Part shown: piece by piece, positions 49,195-56,880 of the stretch
How positions within the stretch are numbered: the first letter of the stretch is position 1
How the letters are laid out: each line of letters starts with the position of its first letter
NCBI GenBank assembly: GCA_963786195.1
Contig: CAWAYH010000009.1
Coordinates: 124,001 to 188,000, forward strand
DNA length: 64,000 bases
DNA from: CAWAYH01 sp963786195
Lineage (GTDB): Bacteria > Acidobacteriota > Vicinamibacteria > Vicinamibacterales > 2-12-FULL-66-21
Reading direction: 5' to 3'
Program-made: the position numbers and the translations under genes
Notes under the pieces: generated by a model
The model's database searches: none
What the model was told of the DNA's origin: nothing
What the model saw: only the letters and a program-made list of their open reading frames with translations

Positions 49195-50078
49195 GCGAAC
49201 CTCTCAATCGCGCGCAGCTTGGCGCTGCGCGCCCGCGGGTTGCGCGCCACCTCGTCGTCGGCCGGCGTGAGCGGACGCTTCGTGAGAATCCGGACGGCGG
49301 CGTCGCCGCTTGCGAGCGCACGGAACACGTGCTTGACGATCCGATCTTCGAGCGAGTGAAAGGCGATGACGGCCAGGCGCGCGCCGGTCAGCAGGCGTCC
49401 GGCCGCCGTCACGAGGAACCGGTCCAGCCCGTCGAGCTCGCGATTCACCCAGATTCGGAGCGCCTGGAACGTCCGCGTGGCGGGATCGATCCGATGACGT
49501 CCACGGCCCGGCACGGCGCGCCTCACGACCTGCGCGAGCTGAGCGGTCGTCGTCAGCGGCGAGCGTCGCCGCGTCTGCACGATCGAGCGCGCGATGCGGC
49601 GCGAGAATCGTTCTTCGCCGTACTGGTAGATGACGTCGGCCAGCTCCGCTTCGTCCACCTCGGCGAGCAGCTCGGCGGCCGTCGGGCCCTGGGTCCGATC
49701 CATCCGCATGTCCAGCGGCTCGTCGCGCCGGAAGGTGAACCCGCGGCCTTCGGTGTCGAGCTGCAGCGACGAGACGCCGAGGTCGGCGAGCGCGCCGGCC
49801 ACGCGATCGATGCCGCGCGTCTCCAGCACGCGCTCGAGATCCCGGTAGTCGGCATGGACGAGCTCGACGCGATCCCCGAACGCCTCGAGCGTCGCGCGCG
49901 CGATGTCGAGCGCCTGGCGATCGCGATCGAGGCCGAGGATCCGAGAGGCGCCGGCTTCCAGCAGCGCGACGCTGTGGCCGCCGAGTCCGACGGTGCAGTC
50001 GACGAAGAGTCCCCCGCGCGACGGGTCGAGCAGCGTCACCGTTTCCGACGTGAGGACAGGCTCGTGGATCGCCGCCAT
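49191..50078 (-). CDS. rsmH: 16S rRNA (cytosine1402-N4)-methyltransferase
   Basis: 295 residues. SAM site FVDCTVGLGGHSVALLEAG, then ALADLGVSSLQLDTEGRGF (motif IV region), QALRIWVNRELDGLDRFL, VIAFHSLEDRIVKHVF. Methylates the ribosomal P site; formerly MraW. Stands 4 nt after mraZ, as the second gene of the dcw operon. Confidence 0.98.
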   Translation of the reverse strand: MAAIHEPVLTSETVTLLDPSRGGLFVDCTVGLGGHSVALLEAGASRILGLDRDRQALDIARATLEAFGDRVELVHADYRDLERVLETRGIDRVAGALADLGVSSLQLDTEGRGFTFRRDEPLDMRMDRTQGPTAAELLAEVDEAELADVIYQYGEERFSRRIARSIVQTRRRSPLTTTAQLAQVVRRAVPGRGRHRIDPATRTFQALRIWVNRELDGLDRFLVTAAGRLLTGARLAVIAFHSLEDRIVKHVFRALASGDAAVRILTKRPLTPADDEVARNPRARSAKLRAIERFA

Positions 50079-50082
50079 GACG

Positions 50083-50523
50083 TCAGATCCCGAACTCGGA
50101 GAGCGCGCGGGCGTCGTCTTCGCTGTACGGCTCGCGCTGGAGCCTGGCGACGAACCGCTCGTGATTCCAGACGTCGAGCGTGTCGTACTGACCGAACACG
50201 TCGACGTCGCCGGTCATCCCGGACGAGTCGCGGAGCCGGGCGTGGATCACGACCCGACCCTGCGCGTCGATCTGCGCGGTCTGGCCGTAGTAGTTGACGC
50301 GGTCGAAATACTTCACGCGGGCGGGGTGCGTCGAGGGCATGCGCGCCAGGCGCTCTTCCAGGGCGAGCCAGACGGGCATGGGGTACAGGCGGACGTACTC
50401 CCCCGTGAGGCTCGTCACGAACAGCTCCGTGCCGTGTTGCTTCTCGATGAGGGCACGGAACGCGTTCGGGATTTTGAGCCGCCCTTTGTCATCGATTTTG
50501 GCGGTGTGATTGCCCCGGAGCAC
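50083..50523 (-). CDS. mraZ: transcriptional regulator MraZ
   Basis: 146 residues with two AbrB-like SpoVT/MraZ halves: GNHTAKIDDKGRLKIPNAFR and QTAQIDAQGRVVIHARLRD, both with the DxKGR/DxQGR signature. It represses the dcw promoter by binding direct repeats in front of its own gene; three matching boxes are visible at 50534-50558. Start GTG 50523. Confidence 0.97.
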   Translation of the reverse strand: MLRGNHTAKIDDKGRLKIPNAFRALIEKQHGTELFVTSLTGEYVRLYPMPVWLALEERLARMPSTHPARVKYFDRVNYYGQTAQIDAQGRVVIHARLRDSSGMTGDVDVFGQYDTLDVWNHERFVARLQREPYSEDDARALSEFGI

Positions 50524-50533
50524 GCTTGTTTAC

Positions 50534-50558
50534 TCCACTTTGCTCCACAAAAGTCCAC
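50534..50558 (-). promoter_or_regulatory. MraZ operator: three GTGGA boxes at 10-nt spacing
   Basis: On the minus strand GTGGA occurs at 50554-50558, 50544-50548 and 50534-50538, exactly one helical turn apart, two of them within AAAGTGGAG-like context. This matches the known MraZ box layout (short direct repeats with a 10-nt period). The boxes begin 4 nt after the -10 and cover the transcription start. Confidence 0.85.
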
Positions 50559-50562
50559 GGGG

Positions 50563-50591
50563 ATAGTAGAGGGCGGCGCCGACGCTGTCAA
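50563..50591 (-). promoter_or_regulatory. sigma-70 promoter of the dcw cluster
   Basis: Minus strand: perfect -35 TTGACA (50586-50591), 17-nt spacer, -10 TACTAT (50563-50568). It is the strongest promoter match in the window and stands 39 nt before the mraZ start. Confidence 0.85.
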
Positions 50592-50704
50592 CCGCAAAAT
50601 GAAGTAGCGTCTACGCTTACGCTAAATCTTCGCCCGACGAACAAACGTCGAAAGCCTGCGCCCGCGTGCTACGATGTGCAGATTTGGCTCAGCCCTGAAC
50701 CGCG

Positions 50705-50773
50705 ACAAGGTGCCAGACGCCTTTCGCACAAAAGGTGGCAGGCACCTTTTTCGGAAAAGGTGCCAGGCACCTT
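50705..50773 (+). repeat. three tandem 25-nt palindromic units in the ychF leader
   Basis: Units of the form AAGGTGCCAGGCACCTT plus a TTTCGG-like link repeat at 50705, 50730 and 50755. The third palindrome is perfect (8-bp arms, one central base); the others have one to three changes. They end 10 nt before the ychF ATG, where no ribosome binding site is seen. Confidence 0.85.
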
Positions 50774-50783
50774 CCCAGACACG

Positions 50784-51869
50784 ATGCTTCGAGCGGGTCT
50801 CATCGGCTTCTCTTCATCCGGCAAGACAGCGCTGTTTCAACTGCTGACGAGCGCGCGCGAAGCGCCGCGATCCGGCGGCAAGGTGGACGCGAACGTCGGC
50901 GTCTCGCGCGTCCCTGACGAGCGCCTCGATCGACTGACGGCGCTGTTCAATCCGCGCAAGCGCGTGCCTGCCACCGTGGAATTCGCCGACATCGCCGGCA
51001 CCGGAATACGCACCGGCGCCCAGGCGCTGCTCGACGTGGCGCCGTTCCGCAACGCTGACGCGCTGCTGCACGTGGTCCGGATGTTTCGCGACTCCGCGAT
51101 CCCTCACCCGTCGGGCGCGATCGATCCGGCGCGCGACGTCCGCACGATGGAGGACGAGATCATCCTGGCCGATCTCGGCGTGGTCGAGCGACGACTGGAG
51201 CGGCTCGAACGCGACATCAAGAAGGGCGGCAGCGCGGATCTGAAGAAAGAACAGGACGTGCTGATCGTCTGCCGCGAAGCCCTCGAAGCGGGACGTCCGC
51301 TGCGCGCGGTGCAGCTCGCCAGCGACGATGCGAGGCGGCTGCGGGGCTTTCAGTTTCTCTCGGCCAAGCCCCTGCTGCTCGTACTGAACCTGGACGAGGC
51401 GGACCTGCCGCACGCCGACGAAGCCGTGCGCATGGCCGGCCTCGAAGCGTTCATGTCCGGAGCCGCCACGCGCGCGGTGCCGATTTGCGGAAAGATCGAG
51501 CTGGAAATCGCGCAGCTCGATGACGCGGACGCGCGCGCGTTCATGGCGGACCTGGGACTGCGCGAGTCCGGCCTCGATCGCGTGATCCGCGCCAGCTACG
51601 ACCTCCTGGGATACATCTCGTTCTTCACGGTCGGCGAAGACGAGTGCCGCGCCTGGTCGATTCCGCGAGGGACGTCTGCCGTGCTGGCCGCCGGCGAGAT
51701 CCACACGGACATCTCCCGGGGCTTCATCCGGGCGGAAGTCGTGCGCTACGAGGACCTCATCGCGCGCGGCGCCCTCGCAGCCTGCCGCGATCACGGCGAA
51801 CTGCGCCTCGAAGGCAAGGACTACGTCGTGCTCGACGGCGACGTCATCAACTTCCGGCATGCGACGTAA
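50784..51869 (+). CDS. ychF: YchF/OLA1-type P-loop ATPase
   Basis: 361 residues. Obg-family protein that binds ribosomes and prefers ATP. G1 is GFSSSGKTALF, G3 EFADIAGTG; the G4 position reads NLDE instead of NKxD, the mark of the YchF subfamily's relaxed nucleotide choice. The C-terminal TGS domain (YISFFTVGEDECRAWSIPRG to FIRAEVVRYEDLIARG) is present. ATG 50784 begins the homologous part; the frame is open back to 50526 through the palindromic repeats, which are not coding. Somewhat divergent from classical YchF. Confidence 0.92.
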   Translation: MLRAGLIGFSSSGKTALFQLLTSAREAPRSGGKVDANVGVSRVPDERLDRLTALFNPRKRVPATVEFADIAGTGIRTGAQALLDVAPFRNADALLHVVRMFRDSAIPHPSGAIDPARDVRTMEDEIILADLGVVERRLERLERDIKKGGSADLKKEQDVLIVCREALEAGRPLRAVQLASDDARRLRGFQFLSAKPLLLVLNLDEADLPHADEAVRMAGLEAFMSGAATRAVPICGKIELEIAQLDDADARAFMADLGLRESGLDRVIRASYDLLGYISFFTVGEDECRAWSIPRGTSAVLAAGEIHTDISRGFIRAEVVRYEDLIARGALAACRDHGELRLEGKDYVVLDGDVINFRHAT

Positions 51870-51908
51870 AATGCACGCCGGTCGCGGCTGCGACGCTCAA
51901 CGTTCCGA

Positions 51909-52943
51909 ATGAAGACGATCCTCGTGTGTGAGGCTCAGGTACCGTTCGTGCACGGCGGCGCCGAAGTGCACGTCCGTGAGCTCGTTCGGGAGCTGCGGAC
52001 GCGCGGCTACCCCACCGAGCTCGTCAGCGTCCCGTTCAAGTGGTACCCGAAGGAAGAAATCCTGCCGCACGCCGCCGCGTGGCGGCTCCTCGACCTGAGC
52101 GAGAGCAACGGGCGGAAGGTCGACCTGGTCATCGCGTCGAAGTTCCCGACCTACTTCGTGAGGCATCCGAACAAGGTCGCCTGGCTGATCCACCAGTACC
52201 GGGCGGCCTACGAGCTTTGCGGAACGCCGTACAGCGACTTCAGCCACACCGAGCTGGACGTCGGCCTCCGCGAGTCGCTCATACGGCTGGACACCGAGAT
52301 GCTCTCGGAGTGCCGCGCTGTCTACACGAACGCGAAGAACACCGCGGCCAGGCTCGAGAAGTTCAACGGCCTCGCGGCGACGCCGCTCTACCATCCGCCG
52401 CGGCTGGCCGCGCGGTTGAAGTCCGCGCCCGCCGACGACTACATCCTGTCGGTCGGACGGCTCGAATCGGTCAAGCGCATCGATCTGATCGTCCGCGCGA
52501 TGACGAAGATCGACCGCGGCATCAGGCTGATGGTGGCCGGTGACGGTACGCAGCGTGACAGCATCGAGCGTGACGCGTCCCGGCTGGGAGTGACGGATCG
52601 CATCACCTTCCTCGGCACCGTCGGCGACGACGAGTTGATCGAGCTGTACGCCCGCGCGCTGGCCACGATCTACCCGCCCTACGACGAGGACTTCGGCTAC
52701 GTCACGCTCGAGTCGTTTCTCGCGCGAAAGCCGGTCGTCACCTGTCTCGATTCGGGCGGACCCAACGAGTTCGTCGTCGATGGCGTCAACGGCCTGGTGT
52801 GCGCTCCGGACGTGGAGGCGGTGGCCGACGCCGTCAACAGGCTGGCGGCCGATCGCGCGCTGGCCGCCAGGATGGGGGCCGCGGGCCACGAGACCGCGCG
52901 CGCGATCACGTGGGATGGTGTCATCGACAGACTCGTCTCGTGA
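51909..52943 (+). CDS. family 4 glycosyltransferase
   Basis: 344 residues, GT-B fold. N-terminal acceptor domain opens EAQVPFVHGGAEVHVRELV; the donor half has YILSVGRLESVKRIDLIVRA, MVAGDGTQRD and the retaining-GT4 motif PPYDEDFGYVTLESFLARKP (E-x7-E). Transfers a nucleotide sugar to a growing glycan, probably at the cytoplasmic membrane face. First gene of the glycan locus, 39 nt after ychF. Sugar and acceptor cannot be named. Confidence 0.92.
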   Translation: MKTILVCEAQVPFVHGGAEVHVRELVRELRTRGYPTELVSVPFKWYPKEEILPHAAAWRLLDLSESNGRKVDLVIASKFPTYFVRHPNKVAWLIHQYRAAYELCGTPYSDFSHTELDVGLRESLIRLDTEMLSECRAVYTNAKNTAARLEKFNGLAATPLYHPPRLAARLKSAPADDYILSVGRLESVKRIDLIVRAMTKIDRGIRLMVAGDGTQRDSIERDASRLGVTDRITFLGTVGDDELIELYARALATIYPPYDEDFGYVTLESFLARKPVVTCLDSGGPNEFVVDGVNGLVCAPDVEAVADAVNRLAADRALAARMGAAGHETARAITWDGVIDRLVS

Positions 52944-52944
52944 A

Positions 52945-52972
52945 TTGCCAAACGTGACAGACCTGCCATAAT
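52945..52972 (+). promoter_or_regulatory. possible promoter before the GT2 gene
   Basis: TTGCCA (52945-52950), 16-nt spacer, CATAAT (52967-52972), ending 11 nt before TTG 52984. A moderate match that supports the later of two possible starts. Confidence 0.4.
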
Positions 52973-52983
52973 TGGCCAACTCC

Positions 52984-54015
52984 TTGACGAAGCTCATCAT
53001 CCAGATTCCGTGCCTGAACGAAGCCGAGACGCTTCCGGCGACGCTGGCGGATCTGCCGCGATCCATCCCGGGTATCGACGTCATCGAAGTCCTCGTCATC
53101 GACGATGGATCGCGGGATGGCACGGCCGACATTGCGCGAAAATGCGGGGTGGATCACGTCGTGCGGCTGCGGCGCAACAAGGGGCTCGCCGCGGCCTTCG
53201 CGGCCGGCATCGATGCGTCGCTCAAGCGCGGCGCGGATTTCATCGTCAACACGGACGCGGATAATCAGTACGCCGGCCACGAGATCGCCAAGCTCCTCGA
53301 ACCGCTCTTGTCGGGCGAGGCGGACATCGTCATCGGCGACCGCAACATCGCCGAACTCGCGCACATGTCGTGGCGACGACGAAAGCTCCAGCGGCTCGGG
53401 AGCTGGGTCGTCCGGCAGGTCTCGAACACCTCCGTTCCCGACACGACGAGCGGCTTTCGCGCCTACACGCGCGAGGCCGCGCTGCGGATGACGATCGTCT
53501 CGGAGTTCTCCTACACCCTCGAGTCGATCATCCAGGCGGGCAAGAAGCGGATGGCGATCGCGCACGTGCCGGTGACGACCAACCCGCGCACGCGCCAGTC
53601 ACGGCTGTTCGACAGCGTCTTCTCGTACATCAAGCAGTCGGCCGCGACGATCGTCCGCATCTACGCGATGTACGAGCCGCTGAAGATCTTCAGCTACTGC
53701 GGCGTCGCGCTGATTGCCGGCGGCCTGGCCCTGGGCTTCCGCTTCCTGTACCTCTACCTGTTCGACTACACGGGCGGCGGCCGCTACGTGCAATCGCTGA
53801 TCCTCGCCGCCGTGCTGATGATCGTCGGGTTCCAGGTCGTGTTGATCGGCCTGCTGGCCGACGTCATTTCGGCCAACCGGAAGCTGCTCGAGGATCTCGT
53901 CTACCGCGTCAGATCGCTCGAGCTGCCGCGCGACACGAGCGACTCGACGCCCGATGCGGTCGAGCCGCCGGCGGTCCTGACCCGAACCGGCAGTGAACGG
54001 CGATGGGAACGGTAG
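52984..54015 (+). CDS. family 2 glycosyltransferase with two C-terminal membrane helices
   Basis: 343 residues. GT-A domain with IQIPCLNEAETL, LVIDDGSRDGTADIA, NTDADNQY (DxD) and TTSGFRAYTREA; after about residue 235 two TM helices (about 240-265 and 280-305). The type transfers a sugar to polyprenyl phosphate (DPM1/GtrB-like), giving a lipid-linked donor for GT39-like enzymes such as those downstream. Start TTG 52984 gives the usual MTKLIIQIP; TTG 52972 adds four residues. It overlaps the next GT2 by 13 nt. Confidence 0.92.
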   Translation: MTKLIIQIPCLNEAETLPATLADLPRSIPGIDVIEVLVIDDGSRDGTADIARKCGVDHVVRLRRNKGLAAAFAAGIDASLKRGADFIVNTDADNQYAGHEIAKLLEPLLSGEADIVIGDRNIAELAHMSWRRRKLQRLGSWVVRQVSNTSVPDTTSGFRAYTREAALRMTIVSEFSYTLESIIQAGKKRMAIAHVPVTTNPRTRQSRLFDSVFSYIKQSAATIVRIYAMYEPLKIFSYCGVALIAGGLALGFRFLYLYLFDYTGGGRYVQSLILAAVLMIVGFQVVLIGLLADVISANRKLLEDLVYRVRSLELPRDTSDSTPDAVEPPAVLTRTGSERRWER

Positions 54016-54884
54016 TGGCCGAGCCTGGCGACGTCTCGGTAGTGATCCCCGCCTTCAACGAGAGCGACGCGATCGCAACGGTGGTCTCGGCCCTCGCCGC
54101 GGTGGGACCGTGGCGCGAGATCATCGTGGTCGACGATGGATCGGCGGACGACACGGGGGCGCGCGCGCACGCCGCCGGCGCGACGGTCGTGCGGCATCCC
54201 TACAACAAGGGCAACGGCGCCGCGGTGAAGACCGGTATCAGGACGGCCCGTGGCGAGTACGTGCTGATCGTCGACGGCGACGGTCAGCATCAGGCCGCCG
54301 ACGCGCGGACGCTCGTTGCGCGACTCGGGGAGTACGACCTGGTCATCGGCGCGCGGTCGGCGACGACCCAGGCGACGCAGGCCCGACGCTTCGGCAACGG
54401 CGCGCTGAACTGGCTCGCCGCGTATCTGACCGGCCGCGCCATCCCGGATCTGACCTCCGGTTTTCGCGCCGCGCGGCGCGAGTACCTGCGCGAATTCCTG
54501 CACCTGCTCCCCAACGGATTCTCGACGCCGACGACGACGACCCTGGCGTTCATCAAGGCGGGATACAACGTCGCGTTCGAACCGACCGATGCCCGTCCGC
54601 GCGTCGGAACCTCGAAGATTCGTCTCGCGAAGGATGGTCCCAAGTTCTTCATGATCATCCTCAAGATCGTGACGCTCTTCAGCCCGCTGCGCGTGTTCGT
54701 GCCGCTGTCGGCGTTCACGTTTCTCGTCGGCGCGCTGTACGGGATCTGGAATGTCGCCGTGCATTCGCGCATTCCAAACGGCGCGGTGCTGCTGATTCTG
54801 TTCGCGCTGGCCGTGTTCCTCGTCGGCCTCGTCTCCGAGCAGATTGCGGCGCTGCGTTTCGATCCCCACCGCGGACCACACTGA
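54003..54884 (+). CDS. family 2 glycosyltransferase, polyprenyl-phosphate type
   Basis: 293 residues. VVIPAFNESDAIATV, IIVVDDGSADDTG, YNKGNGAAVKTGI, LIVDGDGQHQ (DxD) and LTSGFRAARREYL; two C-terminal TM helices (about 225-250, 258-280). Second of three polyprenyl-phosphate-type GT2 genes in the locus, so several lipid-linked sugars may be made. Overlaps the upstream gene by 13 nt. Confidence 0.92.
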   Translation: MGTVVAEPGDVSVVIPAFNESDAIATVVSALAAVGPWREIIVVDDGSADDTGARAHAAGATVVRHPYNKGNGAAVKTGIRTARGEYVLIVDGDGQHQAADARTLVARLGEYDLVIGARSATTQATQARRFGNGALNWLAAYLTGRAIPDLTSGFRAARREYLREFLHLLPNGFSTPTTTTLAFIKAGYNVAFEPTDARPRVGTSKIRLAKDGPKFFMIILKIVTLFSPLRVFVPLSAFTFLVGALYGIWNVAVHSRIPNGAVLLILFALAVFLVGLVSEQIAALRFDPHRGPH

Positions 54885-54885
54885 C

Positions 54886-54918
54886 AACTACCACAGACAA
54901 CACGGACAACACGGATCT
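54886..54918 (+). repeat. short tandem repeat with a 9-nt period
   Basis: GACAACACG repeats twice in tandem after a degenerate copy (ACAACTACC, ACAGACAAC, ACGGACAAC, ACGGATCTG). It fills the 37-nt gap between two glycan genes and is one of the few gaps whose repeat period is not 7. Confidence 0.5.
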
Positions 54919-54921
54919 GAG

Positions 54922-56163
54922 TTGACACTGGATCGGACACGCGCTCGGCGCCTCATTGTCGCGGCGGCCCTGATCGGGCTCGGGTTGCGACTGGCCTTTG
55001 GCCTGTTCTATTGGGTCGACAAGCCGCTGACGCATGACGAGCGTGAGTACCTGGCGCTTGCGAGGAGCCTGGCGTCGGGTATGGGCTTCACGTACGACGC
55101 GTCGTTCGACACAGGTACGGCGCAGCGATTCGGGCGCGCGCCTGGCTATCCGATCTTCCTCGCCCTGCTCGACGCCGGGCGTCCGGAACCTGCCAGCACC
55201 CCGGCGCGCGTCAAAGTCGCGCAGGCGATAGTCGGCGCAGCCACTGTGGCGTTGATCGGCCTCATCGCGCTGTACGCCGCGGGGCCGCGGGCGGGCGTGG
55301 TGGCCGCCGGCATTGCGGCCCTGTATCCGCCGCTCGTCGCGATCCCCGCCTACACGCTCAGCGAAACGTTGTACTCGGCGATCGCGCTTGCGACGACCAT
55401 GGTGCTGCAGTTCGCGTTCGATCGATCGGAGGCGGCGCGCAGCAGCCGCGCGGGCGGCGCGCTGGCGCTGCTGGCGGGCGTCCTCGCCGGCGCGTCGGCG
55501 CTGGTGCGGCCGGTCATCCTGACGTTTCTGCCGCTCGCGCTGTTGTGGCTGTTGCTGCGACGGCGGACGGTGCTGGCCGTCGCGCTGATGGCAGGCGCGG
55601 TTGCCGTCATCACACCGTGGACGCTGCGCAACATGCGGCAGTACGATCGCCTGGTCCCGATCGCGTCCGAGGGAGGCGTCACGTTCTGGACGGGCAACCA
55701 TCCGCTGGCGCGTGGCGAGGGAGACCTCGCGGCCAACCCCGATCTCAAACGCGCGGAGGTCGCGTTCAGATCCGCACACGCCGGACTCACGGCTGAACAG
55801 CTCGAACCGCTGTATTACCGTGATGCGCTGCACTGGATCATCAGCCATCCATCCGCGTGGCTGTCGCTCATGGCCAGAAAGGCCTTCTACACGATCGTGC
55901 CGACAGGCCCTTCGTATGCGCTACACTCAGCGAGATACCGGGTGGCCTCGATCGCGCCGTACCTGCTGCTGCTGCCCTTTGCGCTGGCGGGCGCGTGGCG
56001 GCTCTGGCGCGGACGGCGTCGACCGGTGGCGTTGATGCTGCTGGCGGCTTCGTCGCTGCTGGTATGCCTCATTTTCTTTCCGCAGGAACGTTTTCGTGTT
56101 CCCGTTATTGATCCCGTGATGATCGTCTGCGCCGCCGGCCTCGCGGGCCGTCCGTATCCTTGA
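54922..56163 (+). CDS. GT39/ArnT-like polytopic glycosyltransferase
   Basis: 413 residues and about nine to ten TM helices. The first loop carries DKPLTHDEREYLALARSL, with the D-E pair that in PMT/ArnT enzymes serves catalysis; RAPGYPIFLALLD follows. A short soluble part around HWIISHPSAWLSLMARKA. Such enzymes move a sugar from a polyprenyl-phosphate donor, like that made by the adjacent GT2s, to a lipid or protein on the periplasmic side. Start TTG 54922; an upstream reading lies in the previous gene. It overlaps the next gene by 4 nt. Confidence 0.85.
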   Translation: MTLDRTRARRLIVAAALIGLGLRLAFGLFYWVDKPLTHDEREYLALARSLASGMGFTYDASFDTGTAQRFGRAPGYPIFLALLDAGRPEPASTPARVKVAQAIVGAATVALIGLIALYAAGPRAGVVAAGIAALYPPLVAIPAYTLSETLYSAIALATTMVLQFAFDRSEAARSSRAGGALALLAGVLAGASALVRPVILTFLPLALLWLLLRRRTVLAVALMAGAVAVITPWTLRNMRQYDRLVPIASEGGVTFWTGNHPLARGEGDLAANPDLKRAEVAFRSAHAGLTAEQLEPLYYRDALHWIISHPSAWLSLMARKAFYTIVPTGPSYALHSARYRVASIAPYLLLLPFALAGAWRLWRGRRRPVALMLLAASSLLVCLIFFPQERFRVPVIDPVMIVCAAGLAGRPYP

Positions 56164-56879
56164 GCACACATCCGACCGTTCTCGTCGTCGTTCCCACGTA
56201 CAACGAGCGCGACAACCTGCCTCTGCTGGTGCGCGCCGTTCTAGCCCGTGACGGCTACAGGATGCTTGTCGTCGACGACGGGTCGCCTGACGGCACGGGC
56301 GCGGTCGCCGACGCGCTCGCGGCGGAGTTCCCGGGGCGGCTGGAGGTCATGCACCGGACCGGGGTTCGCGGGCTGGGCCGTTCGTACGTCGACGGGCTGC
56401 TCAAGGCCGTCGCGCAGCCGGACGTCGATCTCGTGTGCCAGATGGACGCGGACCTGTCGCACAACCCGGAGTATCTGCCGGCGCTGGTTGCAGGCGCGAC
56501 CGACTACGACCTCGTGATCGGATCGCGGTACCTGAATGGCGTCAGCGTCGTGAACTGGCCGCTGCACCGGATCTTTCTGAGCGCGTTTGCCAACCGGTAC
56601 ATCCGCGCCGTGACGAGCCTGACGCCGCATGATTGCACGAGCGGCTTCCGCTGCTGGCGTCGCGAAGCGCTCTCGCGGCTGGCGCTGGATCGCATGGTCT
56701 CGGATGGCTACGCGTTCCTGGTCGAGATGCTCTTCGAGGCGCGCCGCCGCGACTGCCGCATCGGGGAAGTGCCGATCATCTTCATCGAGCGACGGCAGGG
56801 CCAGTCGAAAGTCTCGGGTTCGGTGCTGTTCGAATCCCTGATCACGCCCTGGAGGCTGATCTTCCGCCGCGACGCCTGA
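56160..56879 (+). CDS. polyprenol monophosphomannose synthase-like GT2
   Basis: 239 residues with no TM helix, like soluble DPM1. VVVPTYNERDNLPLLV, LVVDDGSPDGTG, CQMDADLSHNPEYLP, DLVIGSRYLNG, DCTSGFRCWRREAL and a final FIERRQGQSKVSGSVLFES are typical of dolichol/polyprenol-phosphate mannose synthases. It would supply the mannosyl donor to the GT39-like neighbour it overlaps (TTGA). Mannose is inferred from family only. Confidence 0.93.
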   Translation: MSTHPTVLVVVPTYNERDNLPLLVRAVLARDGYRMLVVDDGSPDGTGAVADALAAEFPGRLEVMHRTGVRGLGRSYVDGLLKAVAQPDVDLVCQMDADLSHNPEYLPALVAGATDYDLVIGSRYLNGVSVVNWPLHRIFLSAFANRYIRAVTSLTPHDCTSGFRCWRREALSRLALDRMVSDGYAFLVEMLFEARRRDCRIGEVPIIFIERRQGQSKVSGSVLFESLITPWRLIFRRDA

Positions 56880-56880
56880 C

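Noticed and set aside
50705..50773. Tiny CRISPR array
   Set aside because: The 25-nt period is made of contiguous palindromes with no variable spacers and no cas genes.
50526..50783. N-terminal extension of ychF
   Set aside because: It would cross the MraZ boxes, the dcw promoter and the palindromic repeats; homology starts at ATG 50784.
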